Source: Prochlorococcus sp. AG-402-P18 (lineage in GTDB: Bacteria; Cyanobacteriota; Cyanobacteriia; PCC-6307; Cyanobiaceae). Taken from it: a stretch of 64,000 bases of DNA. This document shows positions 55,489 to 62,835 of this stretch, piece by piece. Positions within the stretch are counted from its first letter, which is position 1; each line of letters starts with the position of its first letter. Position numbers and translations under genes: made by a program. Location of the stretch: positions 62,001-126,000 of the forward strand of contig QCJC01000003.1 of the NCBI GenBank assembly GCA_003216275.1, written 5' to 3'. The notes under the pieces are model-generated. The model ran no database searches. It was not told the DNA's origin and saw nothing but the letters and a program-made list of their open reading frames with translations.

Positions 55489-55653
55489 TTGAATTCATAC
55501 ATCACAGTATCATTTGGAGAACTGGAGCTGTCTAGCTTAACTTTCTGGAGCTTGATTGGTGTTACTTTATTATTCTTAATCTCATTTATCTTATCAACAA
55601 TTCCTCTTACTAATAATATAAAGGATACAAAGGAAATATTCCCAAAAAAATAA
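55489..55653 (+). CDS. Possible 54-residue single-TM protein
   Basis: Not in the ORF track. From TTG at 55489 the frame reads 'MNSYITVSFGELELSSLTFW' then 'SLIGVTLLFLISFILSTIPL' and stops at TAA 55651. One membrane helix, short polar ends, and a DNA composition less simple than the flanks suggest coding, but there is no Shine-Dalgarno and no family match, so it is tentative. Confidence 0.4.
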   Translation: MNSYITVSFGELELSSLTFWSLIGVTLLFLISFILSTIPLTNNIKDTKEIFPKK

Positions 55654-55656
55654 ATA

Positions 55657-55896
55657 TCAAGAAGCCTCTTTATATTCCGAAAAGTCTCGATTAGCCCAAT
55701 GCCCCCTCCTTATTGATAGAGGAGCTACAGATATATGCCTGCTAAATTCATTAAAAGAGTTTAAATATTTGTCATTTGATAATTGACTAAGGTTTTTACT
55801 AGAAGAAGCATTAGAAATTCTTTCACGGTATTTTCGGGCTAGATTTTCAATTGAGAAACCTTTCGCATCAGAACGATGTGGCCAGAAATTTTTCAC
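55657..55896 (-). CDS. Small hypothetical protein
   Basis: A 79-residue basic protein, 'MKNFWPHRSDAKGFSIENLARKYRERISNASSSKNL...PLSIRRGHWANRDFSEYKEAS', with helical, charged composition, no membrane segment. It has a more balanced amino-acid mix than chance ORFs in this AT-rich DNA (Trp, His, Arg). No family recognised. It converges with the small ORF at 55489-55653. Confidence 0.5.
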   Translation of the reverse strand: MKNFWPHRSDAKGFSIENLARKYRERISNASSSKNLSQLSNDKYLNSFNEFSRHISVAPLSIRRGHWANRDFSEYKEAS

Positions 55897-55991
55897 AATA
55901 AAATTAATCTCTTATCTTAAGAAAACTGAAAAAAATAAAATTGCAACTATATTCAAGTTTTTTATAACAAATTTTTTTATGTTATTAGAAA

Positions 55992-56564
55992 TTAAGCAGA
56001 TGGCATGGCTGGTTTATATACATCTTTATCTCCCACACATTCAAGACTTTCCCTAGTTGATACTCCTGTTGTTGGATTAACTCCATCTGCTATTTTGCAA
56101 AGATTTCTCTGATCTTCACTATCAAGTATTGCAAAAGTAAAATCAGCTCCATCTATTTGAGCACCGGCAAAGCTACTTCCAGAGGCAATCATATTTACCA
56201 GAACTGCATTTCTTAGATCAGTTTTTTGAAAGTTAACTCTGTCAGAAAGGGTATCAGTGAGATCAATTCCATTGAGGTTTGAGCCTTTGAGATCTGACAA
56301 AGTTAATGTCGTCCCATGAAGGTCAACATTACTAAAGTCAGCATCTCTTGCGACTGCTCCAGCTATTGAAGAAAGATGCAAATCTTCGCCGTGGAAATCA
56401 AATCCAGTGATGTCAGATCGAACATAACTTGGGACTTCGTCACCTTCCCCTTTAGTTGCAACATTTGCGCCAGCAAAAACTGGATTTACGCCAAAAAATA
56501 TGACTAATAAACTCAGTGCTAACTTGATTGTTTTTGATACAAGTCGATCAAATGTCATGACCAA
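55992..56564 (-). CDS. Secreted pentapeptide-repeat protein (likely thylakoid lumen)
   Basis: A 190-residue protein with a signal peptide ('KTIKLALSLLVIFFGVNPVFAGA', cleavage after 'VFA'). Residues ~60-135 hold pentapeptide repeats ('DADFSNVDLHGTTLTLSDLKGSNLNGIDLTD...DRVNFQKTDLRNAVLVNM'), which form a right-handed beta-helix. A C-terminal pair of Cys ('RNLCKIADGVNPTTGVSTRESLECVG') may form a disulfide. It resembles thylakoid lumenal pentapeptide proteins of plants and cyanobacteria; function unknown. Confidence 0.85.
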   Translation of the reverse strand: MVMTFDRLVSKTIKLALSLLVIFFGVNPVFAGANVATKGEGDEVPSYVRSDITGFDFHGEDLHLSSIAGAVARDADFSNVDLHGTTLTLSDLKGSNLNGIDLTDTLSDRVNFQKTDLRNAVLVNMIASGSSFAGAQIDGADFTFAILDSEDQRNLCKIADGVNPTTGVSTRESLECVGDKDVYKPAMPSA

Positions 56565-56665
56565 AAATGATAAATCGTCTGAATAATGTAATTATCTCTC
56601 TTATTTAGAGATTTATTGGCATTGATAAGACAATTTAATGTACTTGAAAATTATCTAATAATTTT

Positions 56666-56845
56666 TTACAAAAGAGGTCTACCTGAGATGAATTCATGCA
56701 TTACTGGGTTCATCCAATATAGTCCAACGAATAACATCACAAAGATATTGAAGAGGAGTAATGCTCCTCCCAACAAAAAACTTTGGTCATTTGAAGTATT
56801 ATTATCGGTTGTTTCTTGAAATAATGCTTGAAAATTCTGATTCAT
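56666..56845 (-). CDS. Small single-TM protein of 59 residues
   Basis: Missed by the ORF track because it is under 60 residues. The minus strand from ATG at 56845 reads 'MNQNFQALFQETTDNNTSND' then 'QSFLLGGALLLFNIFVMLFV' and 'GLYWMNPVMHEFISGRPLL'. It has an acidic, Gln/Asn-rich N-terminus, one membrane helix and a short tail, like small photosystem-associated subunits, but no family is recognised. The opposing plus ORF 56616-56819 looks like its shadow. Confidence 0.55.
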   Translation of the reverse strand: MNQNFQALFQETTDNNTSNDQSFLLGGALLLFNIFVMLFVGLYWMNPVMHEFISGRPLL

Positions 56846-57040
56846 TTTTTGTTATATGACCTGACCAAATTACAATAAAAATAAAAAAATTGAGGCTCTA
56901 AGAGGAAAATTAATAGGATCTTTCTATTTTTTTAAGATTTGAAAAATCTTTATTTTACAAAAGTCAATTTGATTTACTTACTGATCTTTCAGACTTTTTT
57001 TTAATCAAGTATTAATATATTTTCAAATATTTTTTCACTT

Positions 57041-57379
57041 ATGCCATTCATTCAAATCAACACCTCAACCAAAAGTGTTGTAGAAAATGATTTGCTGCAA
57101 AAAGAAATCTCAAAACTGGTTGCTGATCTAACGGGGAAACCAGAAAGTTACATAATGACAATGCTTCAAAGCAATTCCAATATGACATTTGCTGGCTCTG
57201 ATGAACCATGTTGTTTTATCAAGGTTAAATCAATTGGCTCATTAACCCCTTCTATCATGTGTAAGTCATTATGCGATTTAATTGCATCCAAAACAAATAT
57301 TAAACATAATAGAATTTATGTTGAATTTACCGATGTTGAAGCGTCAAATTGGGGATTTAATGGATCAACATTTGGGTAA
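57041..57379 (+). CDS. MIF-family tautomerase
   Basis: A 112-residue member of the macrophage migration inhibitory factor / tautomerase superfamily. After Met removal Pro1 is the catalytic base ('MPFIQINTS'), Lys32 is conserved ('LTGKPESYIMTML'), and 'NRIYVEFTDVEASNWGFNGSTFG' forms the trimer-interface end. A MIF homologue with phenylpyruvate tautomerase activity has been characterised from Prochlorococcus marinus. The CALC redox motif of human MIF is replaced by 'EPCCF'. In the cell its substrate is unknown. Confidence 0.92.
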   Translation: MPFIQINTSTKSVVENDLLQKEISKLVADLTGKPESYIMTMLQSNSNMTFAGSDEPCCFIKVKSIGSLTPSIMCKSLCDLIASKTNIKHNRIYVEFTDVEASNWGFNGSTFG

Positions 57380-57444
57380 TTAAATGTAATAAATTAACTA
57401 ATGCCTATAAAAATATTCTAATTCAAAGTTAGTAATTCATATAA

Positions 57445-57846
57445 TCATGGGAAGTCAAAGGATCTGTTAGCACATAGTTTATCGACAGAAGGTCGAAAAG
57501 TTATTTTCAATCTATATTTCGCCCAAAATCCATATATATACTCAACTACTATGTCTATAATTGGTAACTTTGTTGAAGCGTAAATCCAGCCCATACCAAT
57601 CAAATCATAAGCCTCCTGAAATACCTCAATATCCTTTATAAATGAACCATCAGGTTTTAAAGCATGGATTCTCTCCATCGCTTGTTTATAAGTAATGCCA
57701 TATTTAGACCCAAAGGATAAGTCCGGATTATTAATATCAATAGATTTTAAATATTCCTCTTTGTTTCTTGATTGCAAGAAATTGACCTCTCTTTTGCATA
57801 AGGGGCAACCTCAATCAAAAAAAATAGTCAAGTTGACTGTATCCAT
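57445..57846 (-). pseudogene. DCC/DUF393 thiol-disulfide oxidoreductase, interrupted by in-frame TGA
   Basis: From ATG 57846 the frame reads 'MDTVNLTIFFD' - TGA (57813-57811) - 'GCPLCKREVNFLQSRNKEEYL...' and continues to the stop at 57445. The 'FFDxGCPLCKREVNF' signature and downstream 'GSKYGITYKQAMERIHALKPDGSFIKDIEVFQEAYDLIGMGWI' identify the DUF393 (DCC) family, where x is usually Gly; GGA to TGA is one substitution. The ORF track starts at the TTG 57777, after the Cys pair, and so misses the active site. Remaining codons look intact, so the break is recent, a sequencing error, or the TGA is read through. Confidence 0.82.
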
Positions 57847-57975
57847 AAGAATCTTTAAATATTCATCAATGCTCTTCATTAAAGGGAAAGATCTACCTTC
57901 GTTGTTCAATGTAAATAAACACTTGATAGCTTTGAAATAAAGAGCGATCTTAATGATATCTAACTGATCAAACTA

Positions 57976-58599
57976 ATGGGTGCACTATTTATTTTCATAC
58001 TCATCTCAGCATTAGTTGTTTCTGCTTTACTTTTTTTCAACAAAGGAGAGAAAGCTCAAGAAATAAAAAGCATCCTCACAGATATATATGAAAATTTAAA
58101 AGAACTCTTCTCCAACTTGAAAAAGCTTTTTTTGATACTTAAACAAATAGTTCAAGAAAAAGTAGAGACAGAAGAGCCTCAACTAAAAGATGAAACTAAA
58201 TCTGATGATTCAAATACTGTCTCAACAGACTCTGAACCTACAGCAAGTCCTGAACCTACAATTATTCCAGATATTCAAATAGAAGATCCTTCCGATGATT
58301 CAAATGCTGTCTCAACAGACTCTGAACCTCCAGCAAGTCCTGAACCTACAATTATTCCAGATATTCAAATAGAAGATCCTTCCGATGATTCAAATGCTGT
58401 CTCAACAGACTCTGAACCTACAGCAAGTCCTGAACCTACAATTATTCCAGATATTCAAATAGAAGATCCTTCCGATGATTCAAATGCTGTCTCAACAGAC
58501 TCTGAACCTACAGCAAGTCCTGAACCTACAATTATTCCAGATATTCAAATAGAAGATCCTTCCGATGATTCAATCAATAAAAAAAGCACTGATCCATAA
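57976..58599 (+). CDS. Membrane-anchored acidic tandem-repeat protein
   Basis: A 207-residue protein with an N-terminal membrane segment ('LFIFILISALVVSALLFF'), a ~45-residue helical Lys/Leu stretch ('EIKSILTDIYENLKELFSNLKKLFLILKQIV', possible coiled coil) and four 30-residue repeats (residues ~77-196, 'DDSNAVSTDSEPTASPEPTI...') rich in Asp, Ser, Pro, Glu. The repeats carry no hydrophobic core and are probably disordered. It resembles no family I know. Its stop is 22 bp before a long bidirectional terminator shared with pcb. Confidence 0.78.
   Translation: MGALFIFILISALVVSALLFFNKGEKAQEIKSILTDIYENLKELFSNLKKLFLILKQIVQEKVETEEPQLKDETKSDDSNTVSTDSEPTASPEPTIIPDIQIEDPSDDSNAVSTDSEPPASPEPTIIPDIQIEDPSDDSNAVSTDSEPTASPEPTIIPDIQIEDPSDDSNAVSTDSEPTASPEPTIIPDIQIEDPSDDSINKKSTDP
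58204..58563 (+). repeat. Four near-perfect 90-bp in-frame tandem repeats
   Basis: Units begin at 58204, 58294, 58384 and 58474, each starting GATGATTCAAATRCTGTC. Units 3 and 4 appear identical; unit 2 differs from them by one base (CCTCCA vs CCTACA) and unit 1 by one (AATACT vs AATGCT). A partial fifth unit (GATGATTCAATC) follows. The unit is a multiple of 3, so copy-number changes keep the frame. Confidence 0.97.
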
Positions 58600-58620
58600 A
58601 ATGAATAATTTTTAATTTCT

Positions 58621-58671
58621 AATCTGCATAAAAAAACCTCATCAAATTGATGAGGTTTTTTTATGCAGATT
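58621..58671. terminator. Bidirectional terminator with 25-bp perfect inverted repeat
   Basis: AATCTGCATAAAAAAACCTC continuing ATCAA, one central A, and the exact complement. The GC-containing stem CCTCATCAA/TTGATGAGG is flanked by A7/T7 tracts on either side, so it can stop transcription from the repeat-protein gene on plus and from the pcb gene on minus. Confidence 0.93.
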
Positions 58672-58685
58672 TGAGCTTTAATCTA

Positions 58686-59741
58686 CTAACTCTCAGTTGA
58701 TGCTAATGAAGCTACTGATCCTACGACTCGACGGAAATCAAATCCCATAGCTCTAAGAGCATGCCAGATGTGACCTTGAATAAAGAAAAATCCAAAGTAA
58801 TAATGAACATTTGACAATGCTGCCCTAGTTGTATGGCCTAAGAATGCAGTGCTATCAGAAACATCTCCTGTATCCACCCAATAAGGAGAAATTCCAAATT
58901 TCAAAGCCAGAGGCTCTCCATACCAATCAATTGGATAAACAGTTGTGTTTTGTGCACACCAGAATGCAGCAACAATTGCCATCCAACCAATGCCTGCAAG
59001 AGACCATGAAAGAACTGCCTCAGCAGATAGCAATCCTTTACCTTTGAATTCTGTGTATTCGCCAAGTTGTTTAGTAGCAATGTGCCAAGCACCACCACTT
59101 ATTTGAACGAATGCTAAGAATGCATGCCCGCTCATTACTTCTTCAAGGCTGTCAATGGTTAGGAAGTCAAACTGATGGCCGTAAACCATTCCAAAATCAC
59201 CATATCCTGGGAAAATTGTTCTGATTTCTCCTATGGCTGGGTCGTAAATTCCATGCCATCTTGCCCATTCAACGAACCAAATATTTGCAACACCAAAGAA
59301 AATTAGATGATGTCCAAGAATGAATGTCAAATTATCTGGGTTGTCCCACTCTAATTTGAATTTCTTAGTGGTAGGGACAGGACCATCTTTTAAGTCCGGA
59401 TCAAATAAGAGTGAATGAGCTAATCCAGCCGTTCCATATACAGCAGAAAAAATCAAATGGAAAATAGCAATTGTTGCTACACCAGCTCCTGTCCATACAC
59501 CAGCTTCATCAAAGCCAATTCCAAGAGAAGCTAAATGAGCAAGAAATATGGAACTTTGATGTCCCATTGGTATTTCTGGGTTGTAGCGAGCAAGCTCCCA
59601 AAGAGTGCTTCCTCCTGCTGCGAAGCAAATAAGACCTGTATGGCCTATATGTGACCCTATGAATCGACCTGCGCGATTGGTCACCACAGAATTACCAACC
59701 CACCACCCGTAGGTGACGTCTGGATTTCCGTAGGTCTGCAT
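58686..59741 (-). CDS. pcb: Chlorophyll a/b-binding light-harvesting protein Pcb (copy 1)
   Basis: A 351-residue six-helix antenna protein of the Pcb/IsiA/CP43 family that binds divinyl chlorophyll a and b around photosystems. It starts at the ATG 59741 (MQTYGNPDVTYGWW), matching its neighbours; the track's start at 59780 adds 13 unlikely residues. His-rich helix motifs include 'GHTGLICFAAGGSTLWELARYNPEIPMGHQSS', 'FILGHHLIFFGVANIWFVEWAR' and 'HYYFGFFFIQGHIWHALRAMGFDF'. It differs from copies 3 and 4 in the lumenal loop ('GEIRTIFPGYGDFGMVYGHQFDF'). PSI or PSII assignment needs phylogeny. Confidence 0.94.
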   Translation of the reverse strand: MQTYGNPDVTYGWWVGNSVVTNRAGRFIGSHIGHTGLICFAAGGSTLWELARYNPEIPMGHQSSIFLAHLASLGIGFDEAGVWTGAGVATIAIFHLIFSAVYGTAGLAHSLLFDPDLKDGPVPTTKKFKLEWDNPDNLTFILGHHLIFFGVANIWFVEWARWHGIYDPAIGEIRTIFPGYGDFGMVYGHQFDFLTIDSLEEVMSGHAFLAFVQISGGAWHIATKQLGEYTEFKGKGLLSAEAVLSWSLAGIGWMAIVAAFWCAQNTTVYPIDWYGEPLALKFGISPYWVDTGDVSDSTAFLGHTTRAALSNVHYYFGFFFIQGHIWHALRAMGFDFRRVVGSVASLASTES

Positions 59742-59802
59742 AATTAAGGAATTAAAGTCGAAATTTTGGCTACCATACACTTATTGGAATTGTTTTTACC
59801 AG

Positions 59803-59821
59803 AATAGTTAGAGGTCTTTAT
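59803..59821 (-). promoter_or_regulatory. Motif upstream of pcb copy 1 shared with copy 2
   Basis: AATAGTTAGAGGTCTTTAT (plus strand) is repeated at 61098-61116 as AATAGTTAGAGGTCGTTAT, at nearly the same distance from each start (62 and 66 bp). On the minus strand it reads ATAAAGACCTCTAACTATT. The matching distance suggests a promoter or leader element; a partial match (AAGACC at 62538-62543) lies before copy 3. Confidence 0.5.
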
Positions 59822-59870
59822 AGGGAGCTGTCTTTTTTTACCAAAAAAACACTTTTTACTGAAACAAAAC

Positions 59871-59905
59871 AAAAAAAATACCCCCCTAAGGGAGGTATTT
59901 TTTTT
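59871..59905 (-). terminator. Terminator after pcb copy 2
   Basis: On the minus strand: an A-rich tract, then TACCTCCC-TTAG-GGGGGGTA and a long T run (C-A mismatch in one pair). It starts 15 bp after the copy 2 stop at 59920. Confidence 0.85.
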
Positions 59906-59919
59906 GTTTTAAATTGAAT

Positions 59920-61032
59920 TTATCTTGGTGCTCTTCCATTAAAACCTGCCCCTTCAACTCTAACAGTTGCGCCTTGACTATTACCAATAGCATCAGCAAC
60001 TTTCTTAAAGTCAAATCCTAAAGCACGAAGAGCATGCCAGAAATGACCCTGCAAGAAGAAGAAGCCAAAGTAGTAATGAACATTTACTAAAGCGGCTCTG
60101 GTTGAGTGACCAAAGAAAGCTGTGGAATCAGAAAGGTCTCCTGTATCCACCCAATAAGGAGCCACAGAGAACTGTAATTTCAATGGTTCACCAAACCACT
60201 CTGTTGGATATACGGTTGTATTAGTTGCAGCCCAGAAAGCAGCCACAATTGCCATCCAACCAATACCTGCAAGAGACCATGAAAGAACTGCTTCTGCTGA
60301 GAGTAACTCAGCTCCTTTGAATTTACTCCATTCTCCAAGTCTCTTATTTTCCCATTGAGTTGAACCAGCAACCATATGAATAGTTGCTCCAGTCAATTCA
60401 GCAAAAGCAAGGAAAGCATGTCCACCCATAACATCTTCTAGACTATCAATTTCAATGAAATCGAACTGTCGATTCCAAATCATAGTCAAGTCAAGATTGT
60501 AATTAACCTGGCGAACGGCTCCTATTGCAGGATCGTATATGCCATGAATCCTTGCCCATTCAACAAACCATATACATGCGACACCAAAGAAAAACAAATG
60601 GTGACCAAGAATAAAAGTTTGATTATCTGGGTTTTCCCATTCAAGTTTGAATTTTCTAGCGCGAGGCACTTCGCTTTCTTCAACGTCAGCCTCGAAATAG
60701 ACTGCATGCAAGAGAGCTCCTCCTCCATAAACCATTGACAAGACCAAATGAACAATAGCTATTGCAGCTACTCCTACACCTGTCCATGCTCCTGCTTCAT
60801 TGAAACCAATTCCAATTGAAGCCAAATGAGCCAAGAATAGTGAGCTCTGATGCCCCATTGGGATTTCAGGGTTGTAGCGGGCAAGCTCCCAAAGTGTGCT
60901 TCCACCAGCCGCAAATGCGATCAAGCCTGTATGCCCGATATGGGAGGCTATAAATCGGCCTGAGCGGTTGGTGACCACAGAATTACCAGCCCACCAATCA
61001 TAGGTAACATCTGGATTTCCATAGCTCTGCAT
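59920..61032 (-). CDS. pcb: Chlorophyll a/b-binding light-harvesting protein Pcb (copy 2)
   Basis: A 370-residue Pcb protein starting 'MQSYGNPDVTYDWWAG'. Same family helices: 'GHTGLIAFAAGGSTLWELARYNPEIPMGHQSS', 'FILGHHLFFFGVACIWFVEWARIHGIYDPAIGAVRQV', and a late 'HYYFGFFFLQGHFWHALRALGFDFKKV'. It differs from its neighbours by an insertion near 'TGATIHMVAGSTQWENKRLGEWSKFKG' (others: GGAFHIATKQVGEYTEFKG) and by a longer C-terminus ('IGNSQGATVRVEGAGFNGRAPR'). The start is ATG at 61032. Confidence 0.95.
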   Translation of the reverse strand: MQSYGNPDVTYDWWAGNSVVTNRSGRFIASHIGHTGLIAFAAGGSTLWELARYNPEIPMGHQSSLFLAHLASIGIGFNEAGAWTGVGVAAIAIVHLVLSMVYGGGALLHAVYFEADVEESEVPRARKFKLEWENPDNQTFILGHHLFFFGVACIWFVEWARIHGIYDPAIGAVRQVNYNLDLTMIWNRQFDFIEIDSLEDVMGGHAFLAFAELTGATIHMVAGSTQWENKRLGEWSKFKGAELLSAEAVLSWSLAGIGWMAIVAAFWAATNTTVYPTEWFGEPLKLQFSVAPYWVDTGDLSDSTAFFGHSTRAALVNVHYYFGFFFLQGHFWHALRALGFDFKKVADAIGNSQGATVRVEGAGFNGRAPR

Positions 61033-61097
61033 AATTTTTTAAGCGATACAGGCGAAATATGCGTGCAGATTACACGCTGCTGAAATGATATGTGCAA

Positions 61098-61116
61098 AAT
61101 AGTTAGAGGTCGTTAT
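61098..61116 (-). promoter_or_regulatory. Motif upstream of pcb copy 2 shared with copy 1
   Basis: AATAGTTAGAGGTCGTTAT (plus strand), one mismatch from the element before copy 1, 66 bp before the ATG at 61032. Likely a shared promoter/leader element of pcb genes; by-eye only. Confidence 0.5.
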
Positions 61117-61363
61117 TTAGTTTGACTATTTTTGCCCATTTCAATAATTAAAACGATTTTTTAGAAGCTGAGATATTACCTCGAGGAGATACTAAAAATC
61201 TTCCAAAGTCTAGTTATAGCTTAATTTAAATAAGCGAAATTCTCGCCTAATCATTCAAAAGAGCTCAATCCACAAGATCTAACAATATTTGATAAAAAAT
61301 TTCAACGTTGTAAAGCGAATAATTTTTTTTAAATCGATCGAAATTAAAAGATAAAAATTTGCA

Positions 61364-61397
61364 AAAAAAAAGAGGAGGTAAAACTCCTCTTTTTTTA
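61364..61397 (-). terminator. Terminator after pcb copy 3
   Basis: AAAAAGAGGAG-GTAAAA-CTCCTCTTTTT with A/T tracts on both sides, 18 bp after the copy 3 stop at 61416. Confidence 0.9.
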
Positions 61398-61415
61398 AAT
61401 TTTGTTTTTGATTAA

Positions 61416-62462
61416 TCAATAAAGCTGAGCTGGAAGAGGCTCTTTAAGAACTTTCTTAAAGTCAAATCCCATAGCCCTCAAAGCATGCCATAAATGACCT
61501 TGAAGGAAGAAAAATCCAAAGTAATAATGAACATTTGCTAAAGCGGCTCTAGTTGTATGACCAAAGAAAGCAGGACCTCCTGAAAGATCAACACTATCAA
61601 TCCAATAAGGAGCAATACCAAACTTCAAAATCAAAGCTTCTCCGTACCAAGCTTCTGGGTAAACAGTTGTATTCTGAGCACACCAGAAAGCAGCCACTAC
61701 AGCCATCCAACCAATTCCTGCACAAGAGAATGAAAGAATTGATTCTGCGGAAAGTAGACCAGCTCCTTTGAATTTGGTGTATTCACCAACTTGCTTGGTT
61801 GCAATATGGAAAGCTCCTCCTGTTATCTCAACGAATGCTAGGAATGCATGACCGCCTAGGACATCTTCAAGACTATCGATAGCAAGGAAGTCAAACTGAT
61901 GGTTCCAAATATTGGTCAAGTTAAGGTTGTACTCAACTTGTCTAACAGCTCCTATTGCAGGATCATAAATTCCATGAATTCGTGCCCATTCAACAAACCA
62001 TATGCAGGCAACACCAAAGAAAAGTAAATGGTGTCCAAGAATAAATGTCTGATTATCTGGGTTATCCCACTCAAGCTTGAACTTTCTAGCTTGAGGAACC
62101 TCTGAATCTTGCATATCGCCAACGAATAGGACTGAATGCAATAAACCACCGGCTCCATAAACCATGGAAAGAACCAAATGTACGATGGCAATAGAAGCGA
62201 CTCCTGCGCCTGTCCAAGCACCAGCCTCATCAAAGCCGATACCAATTGAAGCTAAATGAGCAAGAAAGATAGAACTCTGATGACCCATTGGGATCTCAGG
62301 GTTATATCTTGCTAGCTCCCAGAGAGTACTTCCACCTGCTGCAAAGGCTATTAGCCCAGTATGAGCAATGTGAGCAGCAATGAATTTACCAGATTTGTTA
62401 GTAACCCCAGCGTTTCCAGCCCACCAACCATAGGTGACATCCGGGTTTCCGTAGGTCTGCAT
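61416..62462 (-). CDS. pcb: Chlorophyll a/b-binding light-harvesting protein Pcb (copy 3)
   Basis: A 348-residue Pcb protein starting 'MQTYGNPDVTYGWWAGNAGVTN'. It is very close to copy 4 over the middle ~95 residues (both read 'KLEWDNPDNQTFILGHHL' to 'FHIATKQVGEYT' with only a couple of differences), yet diverges outside this block ('SAESILSFSCAGIGWMAVV' versus 'SAEAVLSWSLAGIGWMAII'). Ends 'KKVLKEPLPAQLY'. ATG start at 62462, own terminator downstream. The small plus-strand gene at 62641 lies behind its 5' end. Confidence 0.95.
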   Translation of the reverse strand: MQTYGNPDVTYGWWAGNAGVTNKSGKFIAAHIAHTGLIAFAAGGSTLWELARYNPEIPMGHQSSIFLAHLASIGIGFDEAGAWTGAGVASIAIVHLVLSMVYGAGGLLHSVLFVGDMQDSEVPQARKFKLEWDNPDNQTFILGHHLLFFGVACIWFVEWARIHGIYDPAIGAVRQVEYNLNLTNIWNHQFDFLAIDSLEDVLGGHAFLAFVEITGGAFHIATKQVGEYTKFKGAGLLSAESILSFSCAGIGWMAVVAAFWCAQNTTVYPEAWYGEALILKFGIAPYWIDSVDLSGGPAFFGHTTRAALANVHYYFGFFFLQGHLWHALRAMGFDFKKVLKEPLPAQLY

Positions 62463-62640
62463 GATTTAAGATTTTTGGCGTAATACGGTGAGCACACCTT
62501 ACAGGCAGCTCAATTCAAAAACTACTATTAGTAATAAGGTCTTATACAGAAGTAGTAAAGTTTTTTTTCTTTAAATTGGCTTAACCCGCAACTAAACTAG
62601 GTTTTCATTGAAATACTAAAGAAAAATTTAAATATCAAAA

Positions 62641-62835
62641 ATGAAATCTGCTTTACAACTTGAACTACAAGACCTTCATGGACTTCCTTATATCGCAACA
62701 ATAATTTGGTTTGTTCTACTTGGAGTTTGTCTTTTAGCAGTGATTTTTTATCTCTTTCAAAAAAATTACAGACCCAAGGCAAAAATTGATGAGCGTCTTC
62801 CTCCAGAGAAGAAATCACAACCAAAAGGGTTTTAA
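62641..62835 (+). CDS. Small single-TM protein within the pcb array
   Basis: A 64-residue protein: N-terminal 'MKSALQLELQDLHGLPYIAT', one membrane helix 'IIWFVLLGVCLLAVIFYLF' (residues ~21-39), then a Lys/Pro/Glu-rich tail 'QKNYRPKAKIDERLPPEKKSQPKGF'. I do not recognise it as a photosystem subunit. It is divergent from pcb copy 3 (178 bp apart) and codirectional with the next small ORF. Position suggests, but does not prove, a tie to the antenna. Confidence 0.68.
   Translation: MKSALQLELQDLHGLPYIATIIWFVLLGVCLLAVIFYLFQKNYRPKAKIDERLPPEKKSQPKGF

Larger units (their letters stand above)
61033..61415. other. 383-bp intergenic region between pcb copies 2 and 3
   Basis: Contains the upstream region of copy 2 (with the shared motif at 61098-61116) and, near its far end, the copy 3 terminator at 61364-61397. 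The middle (61120-61360) is AT-rich and holds no supported ORF or RNA; it is longer than a terminator and promoter alone would need. Confidence 0.5.

Noticed and set aside
56616-56819. Plus-strand 67-residue ORF
   Set aside because: It lies over the more convincing 59-residue minus-strand membrane protein and looks like its shadow.
57811-57813. The TGA in the DCC gene as a selenocysteine codon
   Set aside because: Selenocysteine would be expected at one of the two motif cysteines, and both are ordinary TGC; no SECIS-like hairpin is evident just downstream, and selenoprotein genes are not known to me in Prochlorococcus.
58204-58563. The 90-bp repeats as a CRISPR array
   Set aside because: There are no unique spacers between units; they are continuous, in frame and coding.
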